Made by a program: the position numbers and the translations under genes. A DNA stretch of 64,000 nucleotides from Larkinella punicea (GTDB lineage: Bacteria; Bacteroidota; Bacteroidia; Cytophagales; Spirosomataceae), in contig NZ_QOWE01000013.1 of the NCBI RefSeq assembly GCF_003334855.1, forward strand, positions 62,001-126,000, in the 5' to 3' direction. This document shows, piece after piece, positions 43,293 through 52,180 of the stretch (position 1 is its first letter; every line of letters begins with the position of its first letter). The notes beneath the pieces are model-generated. The model had not been told where the DNA came from, made no database searches, and saw only the letters and a program-made list of their open reading frames with translations.

Positions 43293-43967
43293 ATGTACAA
43301 GCAAATTTTAGTAGGATTCGTGGCCCTTAGCGTGGCAATCAGCAATCCTGTAGCAGCCAACAATGGTGTTTCCGGCAACGACAAAAACGCCAAAAAGAGT
43401 GTCGCCAAAACGACAACCTACAACATTGACGTCGATAAAAGCGTATTGACCTGGAATGGTAAAAAAGTGACCGGCGAACACACCGGCCCCGTGAAAGCTG
43501 AAAAAGGCTATTTGACCCTTAATGGCAACCAGTTGAAAGGCGGTCTCGTTTCGATCGACCTCCGGACAATGACCAGCACCGACCTGAAAGACAACAAGGA
43601 ATACCACGACAAACTGATCAACCACCTGAAATCGGACGATTTTTTCTCGGTTGCCAAACACCCGGTTGCTACGTTTAAAATCACGAAAGTGAAGGCCACC
43701 GCCGGTAATGTTGCCGATGTAACCGGCGATCTGACGATCAAAGGCATCACGAATCCCGTCACGTTTCCAGTAACGTATTCTGTTTCTGGTAACACGCTGA
43801 CCGCTAGTGGGAAAGCTACCATCAACCGCGCTAAATTCGAGATTAAATACGGCTCGAAATCATTCTTCGATAACCTGGGCGACAAAGTAATCTACGATGA
43901 TTTCACCGTCGACATGAACATTGTAGCAACGGCCGACAATGCAGCCTCCGGTGTAAAAACGAAATAA
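43293..43967 (+). CDS. YceI-family periplasmic protein
   Basis: 224 residues with a cleavable signal (about 1-22, ending in VAANN). The YceI lipocalin-like barrel starts at TTYNIDVDKSVLTWNGKKVTGEHTG and includes VDLRTMTSTDL-like and HLKSDDFFSVAKHPVATFKI. YceI barrels bind polyisoprenoids or amphiphiles. It is 67 nt downstream of the MarR gene and ends before an intrinsic terminator. Confidence 0.93.
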   Translation: MYKQILVGFVALSVAISNPVAANNGVSGNDKNAKKSVAKTTTYNIDVDKSVLTWNGKKVTGEHTGPVKAEKGYLTLNGNQLKGGLVSIDLRTMTSTDLKDNKEYHDKLINHLKSDDFFSVAKHPVATFKITKVKATAGNVADVTGDLTIKGITNPVTFPVTYSVSGNTLTASGKATINRAKFEIKYGSKSFFDNLGDKVIYDDFTVDMNIVATADNAASGVKTK

Positions 43968-43990
43968 GTTTTTAGCGTACTCCCGTAACG

Positions 43991-44020
43991 AACCGCGTTT
44001 CTGATCATCAGGACGCGGTT
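43991..44020 (+). terminator. Intrinsic terminator after the yceI-like gene
   Basis: AACCGCGT (43991-43998) pairs with ACGCGGTT (44013-44020) with an inner CTGATCATCAG palindrome, followed by a T6 run. Confidence 0.85.
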
Positions 44021-44185
44021 TTTTTGTGTCCATAGGTTGAGATTTGTGGGGTATGTTTCAGGGATTGAATGGTGGTTTTTTGAGAAAATCTGAGAATAAT
44101 AAAAAAAAATCTACGAATAGACTAGGGGATAAACCCGGTTTCGCGGACTTAGTAGTAAACCCGATCCGTTTGTCTTCCTTTGTCG

Positions 44186-44881
44186 ATGGCCGAAAATCTA
44201 CCTGATAATCCCGTTCCCTCCAATCCGTTCCGGCAGCCGTCTGCGGAGCCGGTGGTGATCGATACCGAATTTCTGATTCGGCAGACGTTCGAGAGCGATG
44301 CACGACGGGGCTATGAGCTGCTTTTCCGGCGTTATTACCGGACGCTGTGCAGCCAGGCGGTTCGGTTTGTCCATTCGCGCACCATTGCCGAAGACCTGGT
44401 CAGCGAAGTGTTTTTCAGTTTCTGGAAAAACCAGGTTCACCAGCACATTACCACGTCCTATCAGGCGTATTTGTATGCTGCCGTCCGGAAACGGGCTTAC
44501 ACGCATCTGCGGCTGGAATTTCGGCAGGAAGCGATGCCTGCGGAGGCCGAAGGAATGGACGCCGATTTTGCGCTCGATCCCGAACAATTGCTCCAGTATA
44601 CCGAACTCTACCAGCGCATCGAAGAAACCGTTCGGCTGCTCCCTCCGCAATGCCAGCGCGTGTTTGTGATGAGTCGGTTTGAAGGCAAAAAGCACCGCGA
44701 AATTGCCGACGAACTCCAGATTTCCCCGAAAACGATCGAAGCGCATTTAAGCCGTGCGCTTTCGCAACTCCGCCAGTCGCTCCAATTGGGCCTTTTTTGC
44801 TGGCTAACGGCATTTGCCCTTGTTCATCCCGCCACGCAACCGGGCTCCCCTGCATCGGCGCAAACCTCCGTCATCGTATGA
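44186..44881 (+). CDS. ECF RNA polymerase sigma factor of a polysaccharide utilisation locus
   Basis: 231 residues from the ATG at 44186. Region 2 reads GYELLFRRYYRTLCSQAVRF with EDLVSEVFFSFWKN. Region 4 reads LPPQCQRVFVMSRFEGKKHREIADEL with PKTIEAHLSRALSQLRQ, the Bacteroidetes sigma-70 family-1 pattern. A hydrophobic tail (FCWLTAFALVHP) after region 4 is odd for a soluble sigma factor. It overlaps the FecR gene as ATGA. It is expected to transcribe the SusC/SusD genes when released by FecR. Confidence 0.93.
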   Translation: MAENLPDNPVPSNPFRQPSAEPVVIDTEFLIRQTFESDARRGYELLFRRYYRTLCSQAVRFVHSRTIAEDLVSEVFFSFWKNQVHQHITTSYQAYLYAAVRKRAYTHLRLEFRQEAMPAEAEGMDADFALDPEQLLQYTELYQRIEETVRLLPPQCQRVFVMSRFEGKKHREIADELQISPKTIEAHLSRALSQLRQSLQLGLFCWLTAFALVHPATQPGSPASAQTSVIV

Positions 44882-45879
44882 AACCGGTTATCACGAAAGA
44901 AAAATTGTTCGAACATTTTGCGGGTCGTTCCACGGCTTTGCAACGGACGATGATCGCCGAGTGGTTGCAGCAACCGGCCAACCAATTGCTTTACATAGCC
45001 TGGCTCGACGAATGGGAACGCCAGCATCTCCAGTACATCGCCGATGAGGATGCGGCCCTGCAAACCCTCACGGATCGCATCGAAATCTGGGAACAACAAC
45101 ATCCGGCGGTTCCGGAAATCCAGCCCGGCCGCATTCATCCGTTGCCGGTTCAGCCCCGCTGGCTCGTGGCGGCTGCGGTGGTGCTCTCGCTGCTGGCGGG
45201 ACTCTACGCGGGTCGGCAACGGCTGCTTTACCAGACCATAGCGACCGGTTTTGGCGAAACCCGACCGGTAACGCTGTCGGATGGCTCGCAGGTAACCCTC
45301 AATGCCAATTCGACGCTGCGTGTACCGCGTTTCGGCTTCGGCACACAAACGCGGGCCGTGTGGCTGACGGGCGAAGCGGCTTTTTCCATCCGGCATACGC
45401 CAACGCACCAGCGGTTTGTCGTTCACACGAAGCGGGGTGTCGAGGTAGAGGTATTAGGCACCGAATTTAACGTATATGACCGACCGCAGGAAACCAAAAT
45501 TGTGCTGAGTCGTGGAGCCATCCAGCTCAACTACAACAGCCCGACCAAACCCGTCCGTCGCCTGCGCCTGAAACCGGGCGATGCCGTCCGGGTCACTCCA
45601 GCCGGTCAGCTAACCCAGAGCCATACGTCTCAGCCTGAGGTCAGTACGGCCTGGCGCGACCACCGGTTTGTGTTCAAAAGTACCCCCGTTCGGGAAATTG
45701 CCGATCTCCTCCGCGACACCTACGACCTGCGGCTGGAACTAAAAAATCCGGCCCTGGCCGACCGCACCATTACGGGTGCTTTCCAGGCCCACGATGCCGA
45801 CGAGTTTCTGCAGGTGGTGGCCGAATTGCTGGAAATCAATTACAAACAGAAAGAAAATACCGTCACTTTTTTCGAATAG
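44878..45879 (+). CDS. FecR-type anti-sigma / sigma regulator
   Basis: 333 residues. Cytoplasmic N-terminal sigma-binding part (about 1-95), one membrane helix (about 96-112, LVAAAVVLSLLAGLYAG), periplasmic FecR domain (about 120-215, with LSDGSQVTLNANSTLRVP and GEAAFSI, then VEVLGTEFNVYD), and a C-terminal DUF4974 domain (VREIADLLRDTYDLRLEL) that docks with the STN domain of the receptor. ATG overlaps the sigma stop. It relays ligand binding by the SusC receptor to the sigma factor. Confidence 0.95.
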   Translation: MKPVITKEKLFEHFAGRSTALQRTMIAEWLQQPANQLLYIAWLDEWERQHLQYIADEDAALQTLTDRIEIWEQQHPAVPEIQPGRIHPLPVQPRWLVAAAVVLSLLAGLYAGRQRLLYQTIATGFGETRPVTLSDGSQVTLNANSTLRVPRFGFGTQTRAVWLTGEAAFSIRHTPTHQRFVVHTKRGVEVEVLGTEFNVYDRPQETKIVLSRGAIQLNYNSPTKPVRRLRLKPGDAVRVTPAGQLTQSHTSQPEVSTAWRDHRFVFKSTPVREIADLLRDTYDLRLELKNPALADRTITGAFQAHDADEFLQVVAELLEINYKQKENTVTFFE

Positions 45880-45907
45880 CCTTTACCCTTACCAACCTTC
45901 CTGTTCT

Positions 45908-48900
45908 ATGTGTTCACCTTTGAACTCCACTCCGCTGCCCATTTTGCTGGTTGCCTGGTTATTGAGCAGTCCGCAACCGGCCAGCAGCCAGACTCTGGCC
46001 ATGGCTCGGCAGCAGGACCGCACAACCCTGGCCCCGGCGGCCGTGGTGACGCGCCGACTGGCCGACGTGCTGAATGATCTGAAAACCCGATACCGAACCG
46101 ATATTCTGTTTGAAGACCGTACCATCGCCAACCTGACTGTTCCGGCGGATGCATTGGTCGGCAGCGCCACGCTCGAAGACGCGCTGAGTCGCTTGCTGAA
46201 ACCGTTCAATCTGCGCTACAAACAGGTAAAACCGGGTACGTGGGTTGTTCTGAACCGAAAACCGCCGGTCGGTGATGCGCGATTTCCGGTCGTTCCGGCG
46301 ACCGGACAGGAGCAGGCCGAAAACAATTCTCTGAATGCGGGCTTTCCGGCATCCCTGACCGCGTCGACAACCGCCGTTCCGGTGGATATTTCCGTCGGTG
46401 GTACGGTGACGGGAGCCGACAATGGCGGTTCGCTGCCCGGTGTCAGCGTAGTTTTGAAAGGCACCAACCGGGGAACGACGACCGATGCCAACGGGCGGTA
46501 TCAGTTGAGTGTTCCGGAGCCGGCAACGGGTCTGACGCTGGTTTTTTCGTACGTGGGCTACCTGGCGCAGGAAGAGGTGATCAATAACCGCTCGGAAATT
46601 AATGTGGAGTTGAAAGTAAATAGCCAGGCGCTGAATGAAGTGGTTGTCGTGGGATACGGAACGGTGCGGAAAAGCGATCTGACCGGTTCCGTGACGTCAT
46701 TGAAAGCCCAGGATCTGACCCGGGGAGCCAATATGAATTTGCAGCAAACGCTGGCGGGTCGGGCACCGGGCGTGCAGATTTACCAGAAAAGCGGAGAACC
46801 GGGCGCCACGATGAGTGTGCAAATCCGGGGCATTACGTCCATTACGGGCAACAACGACCCGTTGTATGTGGTGGACGGTTTGCCGGTGAATGACGGCACG
46901 GCCATTGGCTCGGCGAGCGCGGGCGGCACGACCAGCAATCCCAACAACCGGACGCCACTGAACAGCCTGAACCCCGCCGATATCGAGTCGATCGAGATTT
47001 TGAAGGATGCTTCCGCAACGGCGATTTATGGGTCACGCGGGGCGAATGGGGTGGTGATCATTACCACCAAAAAAGGCAAAGAAGGCAAGCTGAAAGTGGA
47101 ATACAACGGAACCTACGGGGTTCAGACGGTGGCGCATACCCAGCAGTTTATGACGGGTGATGAATACACGAAAGTGATTAATGAAATCATCGACCTCGGG
47201 AAACTCAGTACGCCCAAAGTCACCGGCCCGAACGCCAACACCGACTGGCAGAAGCTGTTGTTACGCAATGCCCCCATCCAGTCACACGATCTGTCGTTCA
47301 GCGGGGCCGGTGGGAATACCAAATATTATGTATCGGTTGGGTATTTTAACCAGGACGGTATCATGCTGAAATCCGGCACCAACCGCTACAACGCCCGGGT
47401 GAATCTGGAAAACGGCATTGCTTCCAAATACAATGTTGGGGTGAGTTTGACGACGGCCTACAGCCGCGATTATTACAACGCCACCGGCGTCGGGTTGAAC
47501 GACAATGCCAGCGCGCTCTACATGGCCCAAAACTACGATCCGACGGCAGCACCCTACAACCCCGACGGTTCGTTTTACCGCTCGCCGTTGATGGCACCGA
47601 TGGACAATCCGCTGGCCGTCATCAATGGGCAGTATGGCATGGGCGACACCTACCGTACCTTCGGGAACGTGTACGCGGAATATTTCCTGATGCCGTCGTT
47701 GTCTGCCAAGGTTCGGGTCGGCGTGGATTTGAACAACAACCAGCGGTATTTCTGGATCGATCCCACTACGCTAACCGGTTTGTCGTACAATGGCTATGCC
47801 GACGTGCGCGACGGAAAACGGGGCTATTACCTGACCGAAGGGACGCTGAACTACAACAAAGAGTTGAAAGATCACCGGATTTCGGCGGTGGCCGGAGCCA
47901 CGTATGAGCGGTATACGTCCAGTAGCCTGATCGCCAATTCCCGTTCCTTTGCCTTACCCGATCTGACGTTCGATGCGCTGGGTACCGGCGATAATACGCT
48001 GAACGGGGTCGGCAGTGGCCGTCAGGAGAACAAGATCGTCTCGTTTCTGGGACGCGCCAGTTATGCCTACAAAGGAAAATATCTGCTGACGGCGTCGATC
48101 CGGGCCGATGGTTCAGCGCGGTTTGGCCCCAACAAACGGTTCGGGTATTTCCCGTCGGCAGCCGTGGCCTGGCGGATTTATGACGAGGATTTTCTGAAAA
48201 ATAACCGGGTGGTGAGCGAACTGAAACTGCGGGCGAGCTACGGCGTTACCGGGAACCAGCCGACGGTTAATTACCTCTATTTTTCGACCTACTCCGCCGG
48301 ACGCAATGCGGTTTTTAACGGCAACAAAGTCAGTTCGCTCCAGCCCAGCCGCAGTGCCAATCCCGATCTGCAATGGGAAGCCGCCGTGCAGGCCGATATC
48401 GGTGTGGATTTCGGCTTCTTCAACTCGCGTCTGACGGGGAGTATCGACTATTATAACCGGAAGACTTCCAATCTGTTATACGACATTCCGCAACCGGCCA
48501 GCACCGGTTTTGGCAGCCGGACCGAGAACGTGGGCAGTATGCGCAACACCGGTCTGGAGCTGGCGCTCAAAGCCGTGATTGTGAACCAGAAGGACGTTCG
48601 GTTCGATGCCGGTTTCAACATCACGACGCTGAAAAACCGGGTGTTGAGTCTGGGCAATGTGAGTCAGGCCATCGGCACCGGGCCGGGTAGCATCGGTCAG
48701 GTGAGCATTTTGAAACCGGGCGAATCCATCGGTTCTTTTTATGGGTATCTGGTCGATGGGGTCTGGCAAACGGGCGACGATTTCGGTCAGGCCCAAACCG
48801 GCGTCCGGCCCGGCGACCTGAAATACCGCGATCTGGATGGCAATAAAATCATCAATGCCAACGACCGGGTAGTGCTGGGCAAATCGCTGCCTGATTTCTA

Positions 48901-49381
48901 CTACGGTTTTAACACCAGCGTTTCGTATAAAACCCTCGTTCTGGATGTGTTTCTGGAAGGATCGCAGGGCGCTAAAATGCTGAACAGCAGTCTGGTCGAT
49001 TCGTATTACCCGGTGGATTATCGCCGGAACAAACTGGCCGAACCGTATCTGAACCGTTGGACGCCCACGAACCCCACCAACGACTATCCGTCGTTTCTGC
49101 CGAACGATGTGCAGGGGCAACGGCAGGTGACCAACAAAACCGTTGAAGATGCGTCATACCTGCGGCTTCAGTCGATTCGGTTGTCGTACAAAATTCCCCT
49201 GAAAACGCGGTTCATCAGTGGCGCGTCGGTTTTCGTAACCGGGCAGAATCTGTACACCTTTACCAACTACTCCGGCTCCGACCCGGCAGCCAATGCCCTC
49301 GGCGACAATATTTTACGCATCGACTACAACACCTATCCCTTAACCAGAACCTTTACGACGGGGCTAAACCTCCAGTTCTGA
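45908..49381 (+). CDS. SusC/RagA TonB-dependent outer-membrane receptor with STN domain
   Basis: 1157 residues from the ATG at 45908 (signal peptide ending PASSQ). STN signalling domain (about 45-118, LADVLNDLKTRYRTDILFED), carboxypeptidase-regulatory-like domain (about 160-240), TonB-box-like EVVVVGYGT, plug (about 240-360, ADIESIEILKDASATAIYGSRGANGVVII), then the 22-strand barrel ending TGLNLQF. The STN domain is what allows signalling to the FecR protein encoded 28 nt upstream. It takes up oligosaccharides delivered by the downstream SusD. Confidence 0.97.
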   Translation: MCSPLNSTPLPILLVAWLLSSPQPASSQTLAMARQQDRTTLAPAAVVTRRLADVLNDLKTRYRTDILFEDRTIANLTVPADALVGSATLEDALSRLLKPFNLRYKQVKPGTWVVLNRKPPVGDARFPVVPATGQEQAENNSLNAGFPASLTASTTAVPVDISVGGTVTGADNGGSLPGVSVVLKGTNRGTTTDANGRYQLSVPEPATGLTLVFSYVGYLAQEEVINNRSEINVELKVNSQALNEVVVVGYGTVRKSDLTGSVTSLKAQDLTRGANMNLQQTLAGRAPGVQIYQKSGEPGATMSVQIRGITSITGNNDPLYVVDGLPVNDGTAIGSASAGGTTSNPNNRTPLNSLNPADIESIEILKDASATAIYGSRGANGVVIITTKKGKEGKLKVEYNGTYGVQTVAHTQQFMTGDEYTKVINEIIDLGKLSTPKVTGPNANTDWQKLLLRNAPIQSHDLSFSGAGGNTKYYVSVGYFNQDGIMLKSGTNRYNARVNLENGIASKYNVGVSLTTAYSRDYYNATGVGLNDNASALYMAQNYDPTAAPYNPDGSFYRSPLMAPMDNPLAVINGQYGMGDTYRTFGNVYAEYFLMPSLSAKVRVGVDLNNNQRYFWIDPTTLTGLSYNGYADVRDGKRGYYLTEGTLNYNKELKDHRISAVAGATYERYTSSSLIANSRSFALPDLTFDALGTGDNTLNGVGSGRQENKIVSFLGRASYAYKGKYLLTASIRADGSARFGPNKRFGYFPSAAVAWRIYDEDFLKNNRVVSELKLRASYGVTGNQPTVNYLYFSTYSAGRNAVFNGNKVSSLQPSRSANPDLQWEAAVQADIGVDFGFFNSRLTGSIDYYNRKTSNLLYDIPQPASTGFGSRTENVGSMRNTGLELALKAVIVNQKDVRFDAGFNITTLKNRVLSLGNVSQAIGTGPGSIGQVSILKPGESIGSFYGYLVDGVWQTGDDFGQAQTGVRPGDLKYRDLDGNKIINANDRVVLGKSLPDFYYGFNTSVSYKTLVLDVFLEGSQGAKMLNSSLVDSYYPVDYRRNKLAEPYLNRWTPTNPTNDYPSFLPNDVQGQRQVTNKTVEDASYLRLQSIRLSYKIPLKTRFISGASVFVTGQNLYTFTNYSGSDPAANALGDNILRIDYNTYPLTRTFTTGLNLQF

Positions 49382-49422
49382 CCGTGAAACGAGACTTTAT
49401 ACGTCCTAACAGTGGATCACCC

Positions 49423-50886
49423 ATGAAAAAGATCGTCAACTATATCCTCCTCGTTGGTGCGGTTCTGGCGTTGCCAGCCTGCGAAGAAACCCTGGAAGTA
49501 ACTCCCAAATCCGAATTTTCGCCGGGCAACGTGCTGACGTCCGAAAGCGGGATCAAGTCGCTGCTGTTTTCGGCCTATGCCCAGGCGCAAACCCAATCCA
49601 ACTCCCGCTACGTCATCAATGATTCGGAAGTCTGCACCGACCTGGCGTTCAATACCGGCGGGGCCGAAAACGGGCAGCTCATCACGATCATCAACTTCAC
49701 CTGGGACCCGTCGCTGGGAACATTTAACGATGATATGTGGGCTCCGAATTACCGGGCCATTCGCGATGCCAACGGCGTTATTGAGAACATCGACAACGTG
49801 AACACGACCGATGCCATCAAGAAACTGTTCAAGGCGGAAGCGCGCGTGCTGCGGGCGCAGGCCTACGCGATCCTGTACAATTTCTTTGGTACGGTTCCGC
49901 TCAGGACTTCAACGAGTCAGCTTGGCGGACTGGCGCGGGCTGCGGAGGCTGATCTTAAAACGTTTATCGAAACCGAAATCAGTCAATCCGTTGCCGATTT
50001 GCCCGATCCGGGGAAAGAAGAAGCGTATGGCCGGTTGAACAAAGGCAATGCGAACGGGATTCTGGCCAAGTTTTACCTCAATACCAAACAGTGGCAGAAA
50101 GCCGCCGATGCCTCAAAAGCCGTCATCGACTTGAACTATTACGCCCTGAATCCTGCTTTTTCGGACCTGTTTCGGGTCGAGAATGAAGGCATGAACAACC
50201 GCGAAATGCTGCTGGTATTGCCGTGCCGCACCGAAGATCCGTTCGGGAACTGGTTTCAGGCCGGGACCTTGCCGCCATCGTACAAAAGCAGTCCGCAGTT
50301 TCCTAATTACGTTTACAAGACCACCATGTCGAATTTTGCGACGCAATACCGCCTGCGAACCGCCTTCACCAGCACGTTTGCCCCGACCGATAAACGCCTG
50401 CAACTGATCTGCACCAGCTACGTCAACACCAGCAACCAGACCGTCGATTTGTCGACCGGCGACAACGCCCGGAGTTTCAAATACTGGGACAACAATACGG
50501 TGGGCAACAACAGCGGAACCGACGTGCCGGTGATTCGGTATGCCGACATCCTGCTGACCCGCGCCGAAGCCCTGAATGAACTGAATGGCCCGACCGCCGA
50601 GTGTTTTACGCTGATCAATCAGGTGCGGAGCCGGGCCGGTATTGCCAACCTGACCATGGCTGATGCCGCCACCAAAGAAGCCTTCCGGACGGTTATTTTC
50701 CGGGAGCGGGGCTGGGAGTTTGTCTCCGAAGGCAAGCGCCGGGAAGATCTGATTCGTCAGGGAACATTCATTTCGCTGGCTCAGGCCCGGGGCATAACGA
50801 ACGCCAAACCGGAGCGGGTGCTGTTCCCGATTCCGCAGTCCGAAATTGATGCCAACAAGTTGTGTGTCCAGAATCCGGGCTATTGA
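49423..50886 (+). CDS. SusD/RagB nutrient-binding lipoprotein
   Basis: 487 residues from the ATG at 49423 (lipobox LPAC, Cys about 20). A GTG at 49384 is also in frame but would place 13 residues before the signal. TPR-like helical N-terminal half (AEARVLRAQAYAILYNFFGTVPL) and the C-terminal RYADILLTRAEALNELNGP and FRERGWEFVSEGKRREDLIRQGTF blocks are canonical SusD. Partner of the SusC above; glycan specificity unknown. Confidence 0.96.
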   Translation: MKKIVNYILLVGAVLALPACEETLEVTPKSEFSPGNVLTSESGIKSLLFSAYAQAQTQSNSRYVINDSEVCTDLAFNTGGAENGQLITIINFTWDPSLGTFNDDMWAPNYRAIRDANGVIENIDNVNTTDAIKKLFKAEARVLRAQAYAILYNFFGTVPLRTSTSQLGGLARAAEADLKTFIETEISQSVADLPDPGKEEAYGRLNKGNANGILAKFYLNTKQWQKAADASKAVIDLNYYALNPAFSDLFRVENEGMNNREMLLVLPCRTEDPFGNWFQAGTLPPSYKSSPQFPNYVYKTTMSNFATQYRLRTAFTSTFAPTDKRLQLICTSYVNTSNQTVDLSTGDNARSFKYWDNNTVGNNSGTDVPVIRYADILLTRAEALNELNGPTAECFTLINQVRSRAGIANLTMADAATKEAFRTVIFRERGWEFVSEGKRREDLIRQGTFISLAQARGITNAKPERVLFPIPQSEIDANKLCVQNPGY

Positions 50887-50921
50887 CTCCAAGACTTATG
50901 TCTGATAATTCTGATGCACTT

Positions 50922-51012
50922 GCTTTTTGCCCCTAAATCCCCTAAAGGGGACTTTTAGCATCCAGATTAACCCGCGTCCAAGTCCCCTTTAGGGGATTTA
51001 GGGGCAAAAAGC
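50922..51012. repeat. 33-bp perfect inverted repeat of the CCCCTAAA family inside the PUL
   Basis: Arms 50922-50954 (GCTTTTTGCCCCTAAATCCC...) and 50980-51012 are exact reverse complements with a 25-nt loop. An outer AAGACTT/AAGTCTT pair extends it. It lies between susD and the hydrolase gene on the same strand, so it may split the transcript or set the stoichiometry of receptor and enzyme mRNAs. Confidence 0.92.
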
Positions 51013-51047
51013 GAAAGTCTTAAACTCTTTACTTTATTACAGTAGGT

Positions 51048-52109
51048 ATGAAACGATTATTGACCATTGTGGGGGTGTTGATGCTGGTTGCGACCGGATT
51101 AAACGCCCAAAACAAGATCTGGACGCCCGAAAAGGCGAATGCCTGGTATCAGAAACAAGGCTGGATTCGGGGCTGTAACTTCCAGCCCAGTTCGGCCATC
51201 AACCAACTGGAAATGTTTCAGGCGGCAACCTTCGATCCCCAAACGCTCGACCGCGAACTTGGTTGGGCCGAAGGGCTGGGACTCAATGCGATGCGGGTGT
51301 ATCTGCACCATGTGGCCTGGACGTCGGATCAGGCGGGGTTCAAAAAGCGGCTCGACCAATACCTCGGCATCTCCCAAAAACACGGTATTAAAACCATTCT
51401 GGTGTTTTTTGACGACTGCTGGAACGACGAATACCACCCCGGAAAACAGCCGGAACCCAAGCCGGGTATTCACAACAGTGGCTGGGTGCGCGACCCCGGC
51501 ACCATGATCCACACCCATCCCGACAGCCTGGCGGTGCTGGAGCGGTATGTGAAAGATGTGATGACCACCTTCAAAAACGATGAGCGGATTCTGCTCTGGG
51601 ATCTGTATAACGAACCGGGCAACAACCAGTATTTCAGCAAGAGTTTGCCGTTGCTGAAAGCGGTTTTTGGCTGGGCGCGGGCCGTTGATCCTTCGCAGCC
51701 GGTGAGCGCCGGTTTGTGGAACTGGGACGAAAAGTTTAACGAGCTAAACCAGTTTCAGCTCGACAATTCGGATGTGATCACCTACCACCATTACAAGTAC
51801 ATCGATGATCATAAAAACCGGATTGCGGATCTTCGGCAACACAAACGGCCGCTGATCTGCACCGAATACATGGCCCGGTCTAACGGCAGTATTTTTCAGA
51901 CCATCATGCCACTGCTGAAACAGGAAAACATCGGTGCGATCAACTGGGGGTTCGTGGCGGGTAAAACCAACACCATCTACGCCTGGCGAATGCCGATGCC
52001 CGACGGCAAAGAGCCGGAATTGTGGTTTCACGATATTTTGCGGAAAGACGGAACACCCTTCAGCGTAGAGGAGGTGAAGACGATCAAAACATTGACTGGT
52101 AAAAAATAA
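51048..52109 (+). CDS. GH5-like (cellulase-superfamily) glycoside hydrolase
   Basis: 353 residues with a signal peptide (about 1-20). TIM-barrel clan-A hydrolase: WDLYNEPGN contains the acid/base candidate Glu189, and LICTEYMAR contains the nucleophile candidate Glu273, with GCNFQPSSAINQLEMFQ and LGLNAMRVYLHHVAW as strand 1-2 motifs. It is usually annotated as cellulase-family glycosyl hydrolase or 1,4-beta-xylanase. Being directly after susCD, it is probably a periplasmic or surface endo-/exo-acting enzyme of the locus. Confidence 0.88.
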   Translation: MKRLLTIVGVLMLVATGLNAQNKIWTPEKANAWYQKQGWIRGCNFQPSSAINQLEMFQAATFDPQTLDRELGWAEGLGLNAMRVYLHHVAWTSDQAGFKKRLDQYLGISQKHGIKTILVFFDDCWNDEYHPGKQPEPKPGIHNSGWVRDPGTMIHTHPDSLAVLERYVKDVMTTFKNDERILLWDLYNEPGNNQYFSKSLPLLKAVFGWARAVDPSQPVSAGLWNWDEKFNELNQFQLDNSDVITYHHYKYIDDHKNRIADLRQHKRPLICTEYMARSNGSIFQTIMPLLKQENIGAINWGFVAGKTNTIYAWRMPMPDGKEPELWFHDILRKDGTPFSVEEVKTIKTLTGKK

Positions 52110-52180
52110 ACGGGTCGATCCATCCGGCGTGGATTATCCGTAGGTTGCATTCATATTGGTTCAAATTCACTGGTTACGTT

